From Acidothermales bacterium (GTDB taxonomy: Bacteria > Actinomycetota > Actinomycetes > Streptosporangiales > WHST01): a stretch of DNA of 14,702 nt. Positions within the stretch are counted from its first letter, which is position 1; the number at the start of each line of letters is the position of its first letter. The DNA lies in assembly GCA_017354575.1 (NCBI GenBank), contig JAFMQP010000047.1, forward strand, positions 1-14,702. Reading direction: 5' to 3'. Both the position numbers and the translations under genes were made by a program. The notes under the pieces were generated by a model. It made no database searches, was not told the DNA's origin, and was given only the letters and a program-made list of their open reading frames with translations. Positions 1-7,013 of the stretch are shown piece after piece.

Positions 1-2
1 CT

Positions 3-17
3 CAACAACGTCGTTAG
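3..17 (+). other. Possible last codons of an upstream gene
   Basis: Frame 3 of the first bases reads Gln-Gln-Arg-Arg followed by a TAG stop at 15-17, just before the ribosome binding site of the first complete gene. An upstream gene, perhaps a sugar ABC permease or ATPase since a sugar-binding protein follows, could end here. Five codons cannot prove this. Confidence 0.15.
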
Positions 18-26
18 GAGACCCCG

Positions 27-1088
27 ATGTCGAAGCTCGAGAAGGCGGACCTGAACCGCAGACGGTTCCTGCTCGGCGGTGCGGCGGTGGGAGCCGGCTC
101 CGTCCTCGTCGGGTGCACGAGCAATGCGCCTCAGGACGCGGGAGCCAGCGAGCAGGCGAACAGCAAACCGACCGGCGAGAACGCCAAGGCCGGCAAGCAC
201 GTCACGATCGGGTTCTCGGCGCCTGCGGCGGACCACGGCTGGATCGGCGCGATCAGCAAGAACGCGCGCTCTCAGGCCGGGCAGTACAAGGACGTGTCGC
301 TGCAGGCGACCGAGGGCACGAACGACGTGAACGCCCAGATCTCCGCGGTGCACACGCTCATCGACCGGAAGGTCGACGTGCTCGTCATCCTGCCGTTCGA
401 CGGCAAGGCGCTGACCGCGGTCGCGAAGGACTCGATGGACGCCGGCATCCCGGTCATCAACCTGGACCGCGTGTTCTCGTCGAAGCTCGCCTACCGCACC
501 TGGATCGGCGGCGACAACTACGGCATGGGTGTGAACGCCGGGTACTACGTCGCCGACCAGCTGCAGAAGGCAGGCAAGAAGAACCCCGTCATCGTGGAGG
601 TCGCCGGCATCGACAACCTCGAGCTCACCCAGCAACGCAGCAAGGGCTTCAAGGAGGCGCTTGCGAGCAAGGGTCTTTCGGTCACCGCCCGGCAGGCCGC
701 GGACTTCACGCCCGCCAACGGCCGGAAGGTGATGGCCAACCTGCTCGAGGCGCATCCGAAGATCGACGCGGTCTGGAACCACGACGACGACCAGGGCATC
801 GGCGTCGAGGCGGCGATCAAGCAGGCGAACCGCTCCGAGTTCTTCATGGTCGGCGGTGCCGGTTCCGAGCACGTCATGAAGGAGATCCAGGCTGGCAGCG
901 GCGTCCTCAAGGCGACCGTGCTCTACCCGCCGACGATGGCGGCGTCCGCGATCACCTTGGCGCGCCTCATCGGGCAGAGCAAGACGCTGTCCGACCTCAC
1001 CGAGCACGAGGTACCCGCCTCGATCACGACCTTCTCCGCGGTGGTGACGAAGGAGAACGCTCCGCAGTACCTGCCGCTCGGATTCTGA
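27..1088 (+). CDS. Sugar ABC transporter substrate-binding lipoprotein (RbsB-like, Tat-exported)
   Basis: This is a 353-aa periplasmic binding protein of the type 1 (ribose/galactose/inositol-binding) fold. It would capture a sugar or cyclitol outside the cell and hand it to an ABC permease. Residues 11-13 are consecutive arginines followed by FLLGG, a twin-arginine motif. They are followed by a hydrophobic stretch and a lipobox, LVGC, with Cys30 as the lipidated residue, so the protein should be folded before Tat export and then membrane-anchored. The mature part (about 58-345) has the two-lobe layout with typical stretches: GFSAPAADHGW near the start, VDVLVILPFDGKAL, and WNHDDDQGIGVEAAI before the hinge. 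AGGAG at 16-20 lies 6 nt before the ATG. No permease or ATPase is in the window, so these are probably upstream. The ligand cannot be read from sequence; the neighbours suggest a sugar or cyclitol. Confidence 0.9.
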   Translation: MSKLEKADLNRRRFLLGGAAVGAGSVLVGCTSNAPQDAGASEQANSKPTGENAKAGKHVTIGFSAPAADHGWIGAISKNARSQAGQYKDVSLQATEGTNDVNAQISAVHTLIDRKVDVLVILPFDGKALTAVAKDSMDAGIPVINLDRVFSSKLAYRTWIGGDNYGMGVNAGYYVADQLQKAGKKNPVIVEVAGIDNLELTQQRSKGFKEALASKGLSVTARQAADFTPANGRKVMANLLEAHPKIDAVWNHDDDQGIGVEAAIKQANRSEFFMVGGAGSEHVMKEIQAGSGVLKATVLYPPTMAASAITLARLIGQSKTLSDLTEHEVPASITTFSAVVTKENAPQYLPLGF

Positions 1089-1136
1089 GGTCGTCTCGCT
1101 CGTCGTGCGGCGAGCCTGGAGAGAAAGGGGACCGGT

Positions 1137-2330
1137 ATGACGGACGGAGTCGAGCCGGCACTCGGCGTGGGCATGGTGGGTTACTCGTTCATGGGAGCCG
1201 CCCACTCCCAGGCGTGGCGGACCGTCGGCCGCGTCTTCGACCTGCCCCTCACACCCGTGATGACGGCGCTGTGCGGACGCAACGGCACCGAGGTGACCGC
1301 CGCGGCCGCCCGGCTCGGCTGGGCGTCGGTCGAGACCGACTGGAAGGAGCTCATCAGGCGTGACGACGTGAACCTCGTCGACATCTGCACGCCCGGGCAC
1401 ACGCACTGCGAGATCGCCGTCGCGGCGCTCGAGGCCGGCAAGCACGTGCTCTGCGAGAAGCCGCTCGCGAACAGCGTCAACGAGGCGATGGTGATGACCG
1501 CCGCCGCCGAGAGCGCACGCGCGAGCGGCGTCCTCAGCATGGTCGGCTTCAACTACCGCCGGGCGCCCGCCGTCACACTGGCGCACAAGCTGGTGGCCGA
1601 GGGCCGGCTCGGCATCGTCAGGCACGTGCGGGCGACGTACCTGCAGGACTGGATCGTCGACCCGGAGTTCCCGCTCGTGTGGCGCCTGGACAAGGCGCTC
1701 GCCGGATCCGGCGCGCTCGGTGACATCGGGGCGCACATCGTCGACCTCGCCCAGTACGTCGTGAGCGACCGGTTGAACGGGGTCTGCGCCGTCACCGAGA
1801 CGTTCGTGAAGGAACGGCCGCTGTCCGACGTGTCCAGCGGGCTCAGCGGGTCCGTCGGCACGGTACCCGCGCGGGGCACCGTGACCGTCGACGACGCCGC
1901 ACTCTTCCTCGGCCGGTTCGCCGAAGGGGCGCTCGCGAGCTTCGAGGCGACCAGGTTCGCCACCGGAAGGAAGAACGCCATGCGCATCGAGGTGAACGGC
2001 TCGGAGGGCAGCCTCTGGTTCGACCTCGAGGCGCTCAACGAGCTCTGGTACTACGACGGCACGGAGAACACGGAGACGGCCGGGTTCCGGCGCATCCTCG
2101 TCACCGAGCCGACCCACCCCTACCTCGAGGCATGGTGGCCGCCCGGGCACATCCTCGGTTACGAGCACACCTTCGTCCACGAGACACGTGACCTCGTCCA
2201 CTCGATCGCCGAAGGCACCGACCCGGCGCCGTCGTTCGCCGACGGCCTGCAGGTGCAACGCGTCCTCGCTGCCGTCGAGCGCAGCGCGGGCGACGGCAGT
2301 CAGTGGACATCGGTGGAGGAACACGCATGA
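1137..2330 (+). CDS. Gfo/Idh/MocA family oxidoreductase
   Basis: This is a 397-aa NAD(P)-dependent dehydrogenase of the glucose-fructose oxidoreductase / inositol dehydrogenase / MocA family. It is cytoplasmic, with no signal peptide. The N-terminal Rossmann fold shows GMVGYSFMG at 12-20. The family signature EKP is at 107-109, with Lys108 as the usual catalytic lysine. The substrate domain contains GALGDIGAHIVDL, with Asp196 and His200 in the DxxxH arrangement of inositol-dehydrogenase-like members. The length is slightly above the family's usual 330-390 aa. A purine-rich GAGAAAGGGG at 1121-1130 precedes the ATG. The gene follows the binding-protein gene after 48 nt, so co-transcription is likely. 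A substrate imported by that transporter, or its 3-keto derivative, is a reasonable guess. The exact sugar or cyclitol is unknown. Confidence 0.9.
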   Translation: MTDGVEPALGVGMVGYSFMGAAHSQAWRTVGRVFDLPLTPVMTALCGRNGTEVTAAAARLGWASVETDWKELIRRDDVNLVDICTPGHTHCEIAVAALEAGKHVLCEKPLANSVNEAMVMTAAAESARASGVLSMVGFNYRRAPAVTLAHKLVAEGRLGIVRHVRATYLQDWIVDPEFPLVWRLDKALAGSGALGDIGAHIVDLAQYVVSDRLNGVCAVTETFVKERPLSDVSSGLSGSVGTVPARGTVTVDDAALFLGRFAEGALASFEATRFATGRKNAMRIEVNGSEGSLWFDLEALNELWYYDGTENTETAGFRRILVTEPTHPYLEAWWPPGHILGYEHTFVHETRDLVHSIAEGTDPAPSFADGLQVQRVLAAVERSAGDGSQWTSVEEHA

Positions 2331-2452
2331 CAACCGGCAACGACCGAAACGGAGGGAGGTGAGCTGATACGGAGAACCCGCGGCGCCTGAGCCTGGCAGC
2401 CACTACGCCGCGGGCCCCCCACCCCCAGTACGACCCTTGGAGGTTGCAGATC
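2331..2452 (+). promoter_or_regulatory. Leader with a 9-bp inverted repeat before the ThuA gene
   Basis: This 122-nt gap holds three things. An ATG at 2327 overlaps the previous stop (ATGA) and opens an 11-codon frame ending with TGA at 2360-2362. A strong SD-like GGAGGGAGGTGAG at 2351-2363 has no gene behind it. An exact inverted repeat follows, CCCGCGGCG at 2377-2385 and CGCCGCGGG at 2406-2414, with a 20-nt loop, and then a C-rich run and the real ribosome binding site at 2439-2443. There is no T-run, so this could be a weak terminator, an attenuator, or only GC-rich spacer. I see no convincing promoter. Confidence 0.35.
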
Positions 2453-3232
2453 ATGTTACGACGGTTAATCGTGGCGCTGGGCGTCGCGCTCCTCTTACCG
2501 TTGCTCGGCGCACACGTAGCGTCCGCAGACCAGGATCCGGTGCGCGTTCTGGTGTTCTCGAAGACCACTGCGTTCCGGCACGACTCGATCCCCGCGGGCG
2601 TCGCGGCGATCGAGAAGCTGGGACAGGAGAACGGGTTCGCGGTCGACGCGACCGAGGACGCGACCAAGTTCACGGACGCGAACCTGGCACAGTACGACAC
2701 GGTCGTCTTCCTCTCGACGACCGGTGACCCGTTGGACCAGCCGGCCGAGAAGGCGGCGTTCCAGCGCTACATCGAGCACGGTGGCGGCTACGTCGGCATC
2801 CACGCCGCCGCCGACTCCGGCTACACCTGGTCCTGGTACGGCGGACTGGTGGGCGCGTACTTCAAGTCGCACCCAGCGCAGCAGTACGCCACGGTAAAGG
2901 TGGCAGGTCAGGGCACGGCCGCGACGCAGAGTCTGCCGAACAGGTGGACCCGTTGGGACGAGTGGTACAACTACCGGAGCAACCCGCGTGCCGACGTGCG
3001 CGTGCTGGCCTCGCTTGACGAGACGTCGTACGACGTCGGCCCGGACGCCATGGGCGACCACCCGATCGCGTGGTGTCACCGCTACGACGGCGGCAAGGCC
3101 TTCTACACGGGCATGGGCCACACCATCGACAGCTACAGCGAGCCGCTGTTCCTCGACCACGTGCTCGGCGGGATCGAGATGACGGCCGACCAGGCGTCGT
3201 TCCCCTGCGACCCGGACGGTGATGGGTCATGA
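2453..3232 (+). CDS. Secreted ThuA-domain protein
   Basis: This is a 259-aa ThuA (trehalose utilisation) family protein, a glutamine-amidotransferase-like fold of uncertain chemistry found in sugar-degradation loci. The frame extends to a TTG at 2444, but that codon directly abuts the GGAGG at 2439-2443. The ATG at 2453 sits 9 nt from it and is the better start. Residues 1-25 form a Sec signal peptide (LIVALGVALLLPLLG core, VASA cleavage site, no lipobox). The domain runs from about 28 to 242: VRVLVFSKTTAFRHDSI, then GGYVGIHAAAD at 111-121, HPIAW at 203-207 and GHTIDSYSEPLFLDHVLGGI near the end. The next gene starts inside its stop codon (ATGA). In many actinobacteria ThuA and sugar-dehydrogenase domains are fused in one secreted polypeptide; here they are separate, each with its own signal peptide. 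Confidence 0.87.
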   Translation: MLRRLIVALGVALLLPLLGAHVASADQDPVRVLVFSKTTAFRHDSIPAGVAAIEKLGQENGFAVDATEDATKFTDANLAQYDTVVFLSTTGDPLDQPAEKAAFQRYIEHGGGYVGIHAAADSGYTWSWYGGLVGAYFKSHPAQQYATVKVAGQGTAATQSLPNRWTRWDEWYNYRSNPRADVRVLASLDETSYDVGPDAMGDHPIAWCHRYDGGKAFYTGMGHTIDSYSEPLFLDHVLGGIEMTADQASFPCDPDGDGS

Positions 3233-5703
3233 CAGCACAGGCACTGAGGCTCACGTGGCGGCGCCTGCTCGGCGTCCTTGCCGCGGTGTTCGTCGTCGTG
3301 GCGATGGCGTCGACGTCCGCACAGGCGGCGCCGACACAGCCCGCCGCCGCGAGCGCGGACTTCCAGCAGGTGTCGCTCGCGAAGGGCGCGGACCAGATGG
3401 GAGAGCCGCTCGGCATGGCGGTGCTGCCTGACGGCAGTGTCCTGCACACTGACCGACGCGGCACCGTGTTCGACACGACGCATGACGGCGTGACGACGGT
3501 GGCAGGCAAGATCCCCGTCTACGACCACGACGAGGAGGGCCTGCAGACCATCGCGATAGACCCGGCGTTCTCGAAGAACCACTGGGTCTACGTCTACTAC
3601 GCGCCGCCGCTTTCCACCCCCGCGGGGGACGCGCCGGAGAACGGCACCGCGGCCGACTGGGACAAGTGGTCGGGGTACAACGTGCTGGCCAGGTTCACCC
3701 TCACCGACGGCAAGCTGGACATGTCGTCGGAGAAGGAGGTGCTGCGGGTCGGGCCGACCAACCGTGGCATCTGCTGCCACGTCGGCGGTGACATCGACTT
3801 CGACAAGTACGGCAACCTGTACCTGTCGACCGGTGACGACTCGAACCCGTTCGAGTCGGACGGCTACGCGCCGCTCGACCGCAGGCCGGACCGCAACCCC
3901 GCGTTCGACTCGGAGCGGTCGGCGGGCAACAGCAACGACCTTCGGGGCAAGCTGCTGCGCATCCATCCGGAGGCGGACGGCTCGTACACGATCCCCAAGG
4001 GGAACATGTTCCCGCCGGGGACGGCGAAGACCCGTCCGGAGATCTACGCGATGGGATTCCGTAACCCGTACCGCTTCACCGTCGACAAGGCGACCGGCGT
4101 CGTCTACCTCGGTGACTACGGTCCGGACGCCGGAAAGGCCGATCCGAACCGCGGTCCCGGCGGTCAGGTCGAGTTCAACCGCATCACGAAGCCCGGGTTC
4201 TACGGCTGGCCGTACTGCACCGGCAAGAACACGGTCGACGAGACGTACAACCACTACGACTTCGCGACCGGCACGTCCGGTGAGAAGTTCGACTGCCAGA
4301 ACGGTCCGACGAACGACTCGCCGCTGAACACCGGCATCGCCAAGCTGCCGAAGCCGATCCCGGCGTGGATCAACTACGACGGCTGCTCGGTGCCCGAGTT
4401 CGGCTGCGGCAGCGAGTCGCCGATGGGCGGCCCGGTGTACCACTACGACCCGGCGGTCAAGGCGAACGGGAAGTTCCCGCAGTCCTACGACGGCAAGTTC
4501 TTCGCGTACGAGTTCGGCCGGCACTGGATCAACGACATCTCGATGGACAAGACCGGCGCCGTCACGAACATCGACGAGTTCTCGAAGGACTGGCTGCAGC
4601 CGAACCTGAAGGAGCCGATCGACGCCGAGTTCGGCCCGGACGGTTCGCTGTACGTTCTCGACTACGGCAGCAACTGGTTCGGCGGGTCGCTCGACGCGGC
4701 GCTGTACCGCATCGACTACGCACCCGGTGACAAGGCGCCGACGGCGTCGGTGTCCGCGGACCAGACGTCGGGCAAGGGTCCGTTGACGGTCAAGTTCTCC
4801 TCGGACGGGTCGACCGACCCGGAGGGTGACGCGCTCACCTACGCGTGGGACTTCGACAGCGACGGCAAGGTCGACTCGACCGAGGCCAACCCGACCTACA
4901 CCTACACGCAGAACGGCCAGTACACCGCACGGCTCGTCGTCACGGATCCCAGTGGCCGCAGCGGCAGTGCGGCGACACTCGTGACGGTCGGCAACACCGC
5001 ACCCGTCGTCGAGTTCAGCGCTCCGCCGAACGGCACCACGTTCGACGAGGGCGACCAGGTGCACTGGCAGGTGAACGCGACCGATCCCGACGGTACGCCG
5101 GTGGACTGCAGCAAGGTGCAGGTCGAGTACCTGCTCGGCCACGCGATGCACGCCCACGACCTCTCGCAGGCGACGGGGTGCAGCGGGACGTTCACCATGA
5201 CCCTGGCAGGCCACACCTACAACGACGACCTGTACGGCATCTTCACGGCCAGCTACACCGACACCTCGCCGACCAGCGGCGTGCCGGACCTGACCACGAA
5301 GACGCAGATCGTGCTGCAGCCGCAGCACAAGCAGGCGGAGTTCTACAACGCCAGCCAGGGCGTCACGGTCACCTCGAGCGGGAGCGCCGAGGGCGGCAGG
5401 ACCGTGGCGGGTATCACCAGCGGGGACTGGATGCAGTTCTACCCGTACGACCTGACCGGCAAGAGCACGTTCTCGGCACGTGTCTCGTCCGGCGGGAGCG
5501 GCGGCACCCTCGCGGTGCACGCCGACTCGCCTGACGGTCCGGTCGTCGCCACCGCCGACGTCCCGAACACCGGCGGCGTCGACACCTACACCACCGTGAG
5601 CGCGCCGATCACAGATCCGGGCGGCACGCACAGGCTCTACCTCGTCGCGACGGGGTCGGGCGGCGGTGACCTGTTCACCGTGGACTCGTTCACGGTGACC
5701 TGA
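3229..5703 (+). CDS. Secreted PQQ-dependent-type sugar dehydrogenase (GSDH) with PKD and CBM6-like domains
   Basis: This 824-aa exported enzyme resembles soluble quinoprotein glucose/sorbosone dehydrogenases. A Sec signal peptide ends near AQA at 31-33. The beta-propeller spans about 45-497. It includes LGMAVLPDGSVLHTDRRG, the motif ICCHVGGDIDF with candidate catalytic His184 after vicinal Cys182-Cys183, DLRGKLLRIHP, GFRNPYRFTVD, PGFYGWPYC and the closing repeat EPIDAEFGPDGSLYVLDYG. A PKD domain (about 502-590, with YAWDFDSDGKVDS) follows. Then comes a cysteine-containing Ig-like stretch (591-697) and a C-terminal CBM6-like module (about 702-824, with GGRTVAGITSGDWMQFYPYDL). The add-on domains suggest attachment to polysaccharide. 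The start overlaps the ThuA stop by 4 nt, implying translational coupling. Activity on a given sugar, and real use of PQQ, are inference. Some relatives are annotated only as glucose/sorbosone dehydrogenases with no proven substrate. Confidence 0.88.
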   Translation: MTAQALRLTWRRLLGVLAAVFVVVAMASTSAQAAPTQPAAASADFQQVSLAKGADQMGEPLGMAVLPDGSVLHTDRRGTVFDTTHDGVTTVAGKIPVYDHDEEGLQTIAIDPAFSKNHWVYVYYAPPLSTPAGDAPENGTAADWDKWSGYNVLARFTLTDGKLDMSSEKEVLRVGPTNRGICCHVGGDIDFDKYGNLYLSTGDDSNPFESDGYAPLDRRPDRNPAFDSERSAGNSNDLRGKLLRIHPEADGSYTIPKGNMFPPGTAKTRPEIYAMGFRNPYRFTVDKATGVVYLGDYGPDAGKADPNRGPGGQVEFNRITKPGFYGWPYCTGKNTVDETYNHYDFATGTSGEKFDCQNGPTNDSPLNTGIAKLPKPIPAWINYDGCSVPEFGCGSESPMGGPVYHYDPAVKANGKFPQSYDGKFFAYEFGRHWINDISMDKTGAVTNIDEFSKDWLQPNLKEPIDAEFGPDGSLYVLDYGSNWFGGSLDAALYRIDYAPGDKAPTASVSADQTSGKGPLTVKFSSDGSTDPEGDALTYAWDFDSDGKVDSTEANPTYTYTQNGQYTARLVVTDPSGRSGSAATLVTVGNTAPVVEFSAPPNGTTFDEGDQVHWQVNATDPDGTPVDCSKVQVEYLLGHAMHAHDLSQATGCSGTFTMTLAGHTYNDDLYGIFTASYTDTSPTSGVPDLTTKTQIVLQPQHKQAEFYNASQGVTVTSSGSAEGGRTVAGITSGDWMQFYPYDLTGKSTFSARVSSGGSGGTLAVHADSPDGPVVATADVPNTGGVDTYTTVSAPITDPGGTHRLYLVATGSGGGDLFTVDSFTVT

Positions 5704-5706
5704 ACC

Positions 5707-5743
5707 GGTGGGGTGGGGGCGACGCCGACGCCCCCACCCCACC
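5707..5743 (+). terminator. Perfect 15-bp GC-rich hairpin after the sugar dehydrogenase gene
   Basis: The arms 5707-5721 (GGTGGGGTGGGGGCG) and 5729-5743 (CGCCCCCACCCCACC) are exact reverse complements around a 7-nt loop. The hairpin starts 3 nt after the stop codon. There is no T-run, as is common for intrinsic terminators in high-GC actinobacteria. Only 34 nt separate it from the next start codon, so it may stop transcription only in part, or act as a 3'-end stabiliser in a longer transcript. Confidence 0.72.
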
Positions 5744-5777
5744 CACCACAACCCGGGCGACGGCGAGCGGAGGCAAC

Positions 5778-7013
5778 GTGAGCGGATCGATGAGGACGGG
5801 CGTATGGCTCGTGGGCGCGCGGGGGTCGGTCGCGACTACCGCGGTCGCCGGCGCGGCGGCCGTCCGGTCGCGGCTCGGCACGACCGCCGGCTGCGTCACC
5901 GAGTTGCCGGACTTCCAGACGGCCGGTCTGCCCGGATACGGCGACCTGGTGTTCGGCGGCCACGACGTCGCCGCGATCACGTTGCCCAAGCGCGCGGAGC
6001 AGCTCGCACACGGCGGTGTCGTGCCGCCGGACCTGCCCGGGCTCGTCCACGACGACCTCGCCGCGGCGGACGCCGAGATCCGGCCGGGGACGCCGCGGGT
6101 CGACGACGGCCTCACCCAGGCCGAGATCGCCGAACTGCTCGCCGGTGATCTGCGCTCGTTCCGCGAGCGGCACGAACTCGTCCGCGTCGTCGTCGTGAAC
6201 GTGTCGTCGACGGAGCCACCGGCGGTCCGGTCCGGCGCGCACGAGTCGCTGCCGGCACTCGAGGAAGCGCTCGGGTCGGGCCGGCCGGTGCTCCCCCCCA
6301 GCTCGCTGTACGCGTACGCGGCGCTGCGGGCGGGTTGCCCGTACGTCGACTTCACGCCGTCCACCGGTGCCCGGCTGCCCGCGCTCGACGAGCTCGCACG
6401 CCGGCAGCGGTTGCCGTACGCGGGCAGCGACGGCAAGACGGGGGAGACGCTGGTGAAGTCCGCGCTCGCCCCGATGTTCGCGGCGCGGGGCCTGCGCGTG
6501 CTCGCGTGGTCGGGCACCAACCTGCTCGGCGGCGGCGACGGCGCGAACCTCGCCGACCCGACGGCCGCGGTGAGCAAGACGGTGTCCAAGGAACGCGCGG
6601 TGCGCGAGACGCTCGGGCGTCCCGTCGAGGGCGAGGTGCACATCGACTACGTCTCCGAGCTCGGCGAGCAGAAGACAGCATGGGACCACATTCTGTTCGA
6701 GGGGTTCCTCGGTGTGCGGATGAGCATGCAGTTCGTCTGGCAGGGCTACGACTCCGCGCTCGCGGCACCGCTCGTCCTCGACCTCGCCCGACTCGTCGCG
6801 CGCGCCCACGAGGCGGGCGAGGTCGGGCCGCTCGCTCCGCTCGCGTTCTTCTTCAAGGACCCGCTCGCGACGGACGACCACCGGCTGCAGGTGCAGTACG
6901 AGACGTTGCGCGCCTGGGCCACGTCCCTCGGCGCTGGGGAGCCCCAACGGGGTCCTGGCACCGACCGGGGACCCCACCCGTCGTCATCCCCACAACAGGG
7001 GTCCCCAGCATGA
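5778..7013 (+). CDS. Inositol-3-phosphate synthase homologue (EBO-cluster associated)
   Basis: This 411-aa protein belongs to the myo-inositol-phosphate synthase family, which makes NAD-dependent 1L-myo-inositol 1-phosphate from glucose 6-phosphate in the cytoplasm. The NAD-binding start is VWLVGARGSVATT (Gly13, Gly16). The core has SGDGKTG-like GSDGKTGETLVKSALAP (217-233, Lys220 and Lys227), LAWSGTNLLGGGDGANL, DHILFEGFLG and FFFKDP with Lys360, matching conserved lysine-bearing segments of the family. The last 25 residues or so are a Pro/Gly/Ser-rich tail whose DNA forms a strong inverted-repeat structure. GTG at 5778 is 4 nt after GGAGG; ATG at 5790 (MRTGVWL) is an alternative start. It opens the Ebo gene chain, where cyanobacterial clusters have a different cyclase, EboD. 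It could therefore supply a cyclitol phosphate to the Ebo proteins. The product may be myo-inositol phosphate or a variant. Confidence 0.88.
   Translation: MSGSMRTGVWLVGARGSVATTAVAGAAAVRSRLGTTAGCVTELPDFQTAGLPGYGDLVFGGHDVAAITLPKRAEQLAHGGVVPPDLPGLVHDDLAAADAEIRPGTPRVDDGLTQAEIAELLAGDLRSFRERHELVRVVVVNVSSTEPPAVRSGAHESLPALEEALGSGRPVLPPSSLYAYAALRAGCPYVDFTPSTGARLPALDELARRQRLPYAGSDGKTGETLVKSALAPMFAARGLRVLAWSGTNLLGGGDGANLADPTAAVSKTVSKERAVRETLGRPVEGEVHIDYVSELGEQKTAWDHILFEGFLGVRMSMQFVWQGYDSALAAPLVLDLARLVARAHEAGEVGPLAPLAFFFKDPLATDDHRLQVQYETLRAWATSLGAGEPQRGPGTDRGPHPSSSPQQGSPA
6933..7009 (+). promoter_or_regulatory. Nested stem-loop covering the eboC ribosome binding site
   Basis: The outer arms are GCTGGGGAGCCCC at 6933-6945 and GGGGTCCCCAGC at 6998-7009. 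They pair over 12 bp with one bulged G and end directly before the eboC ATG. The only SD-like sequence, AGGGG at 6997-7001, lies in the right arm. Inside, GGGGTCC at 6949-6955 pairs exactly with GGACCCC at 6969-6975. The whole element lies in the last 27 codons of the synthase gene, so ribosomes finishing that gene would melt it. Folding was judged by eye only. Confidence 0.5.

Noticed and set aside
1089..1136. Short CTCGC / GCGAG inverted repeat between the first two genes
   Set aside because: Five base pairs with a 10-nt loop is expected by chance in 70 percent GC DNA.
113..1363. 416-aa + strand frame overlapping the binding-protein gene and the Gfo/Idh gene
   Set aside because: It is highly Arg/Gly-rich, lies out of frame with both real genes, and has no recognisable fold.
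2444..2452. TTG at 2444 as start of the ThuA protein
   Set aside because: It abuts the GGAGG with no spacing. The ATG at 2453 has proper spacing and gives a normal signal peptide.
3133..5751. 872-aa open frame on the minus strand opposite the sugar dehydrogenase
   Set aside because: It is Arg/Val-rich without any recognisable domain and lies antisense to a gene with clear motifs. Long antisense frames are expected at this GC content.
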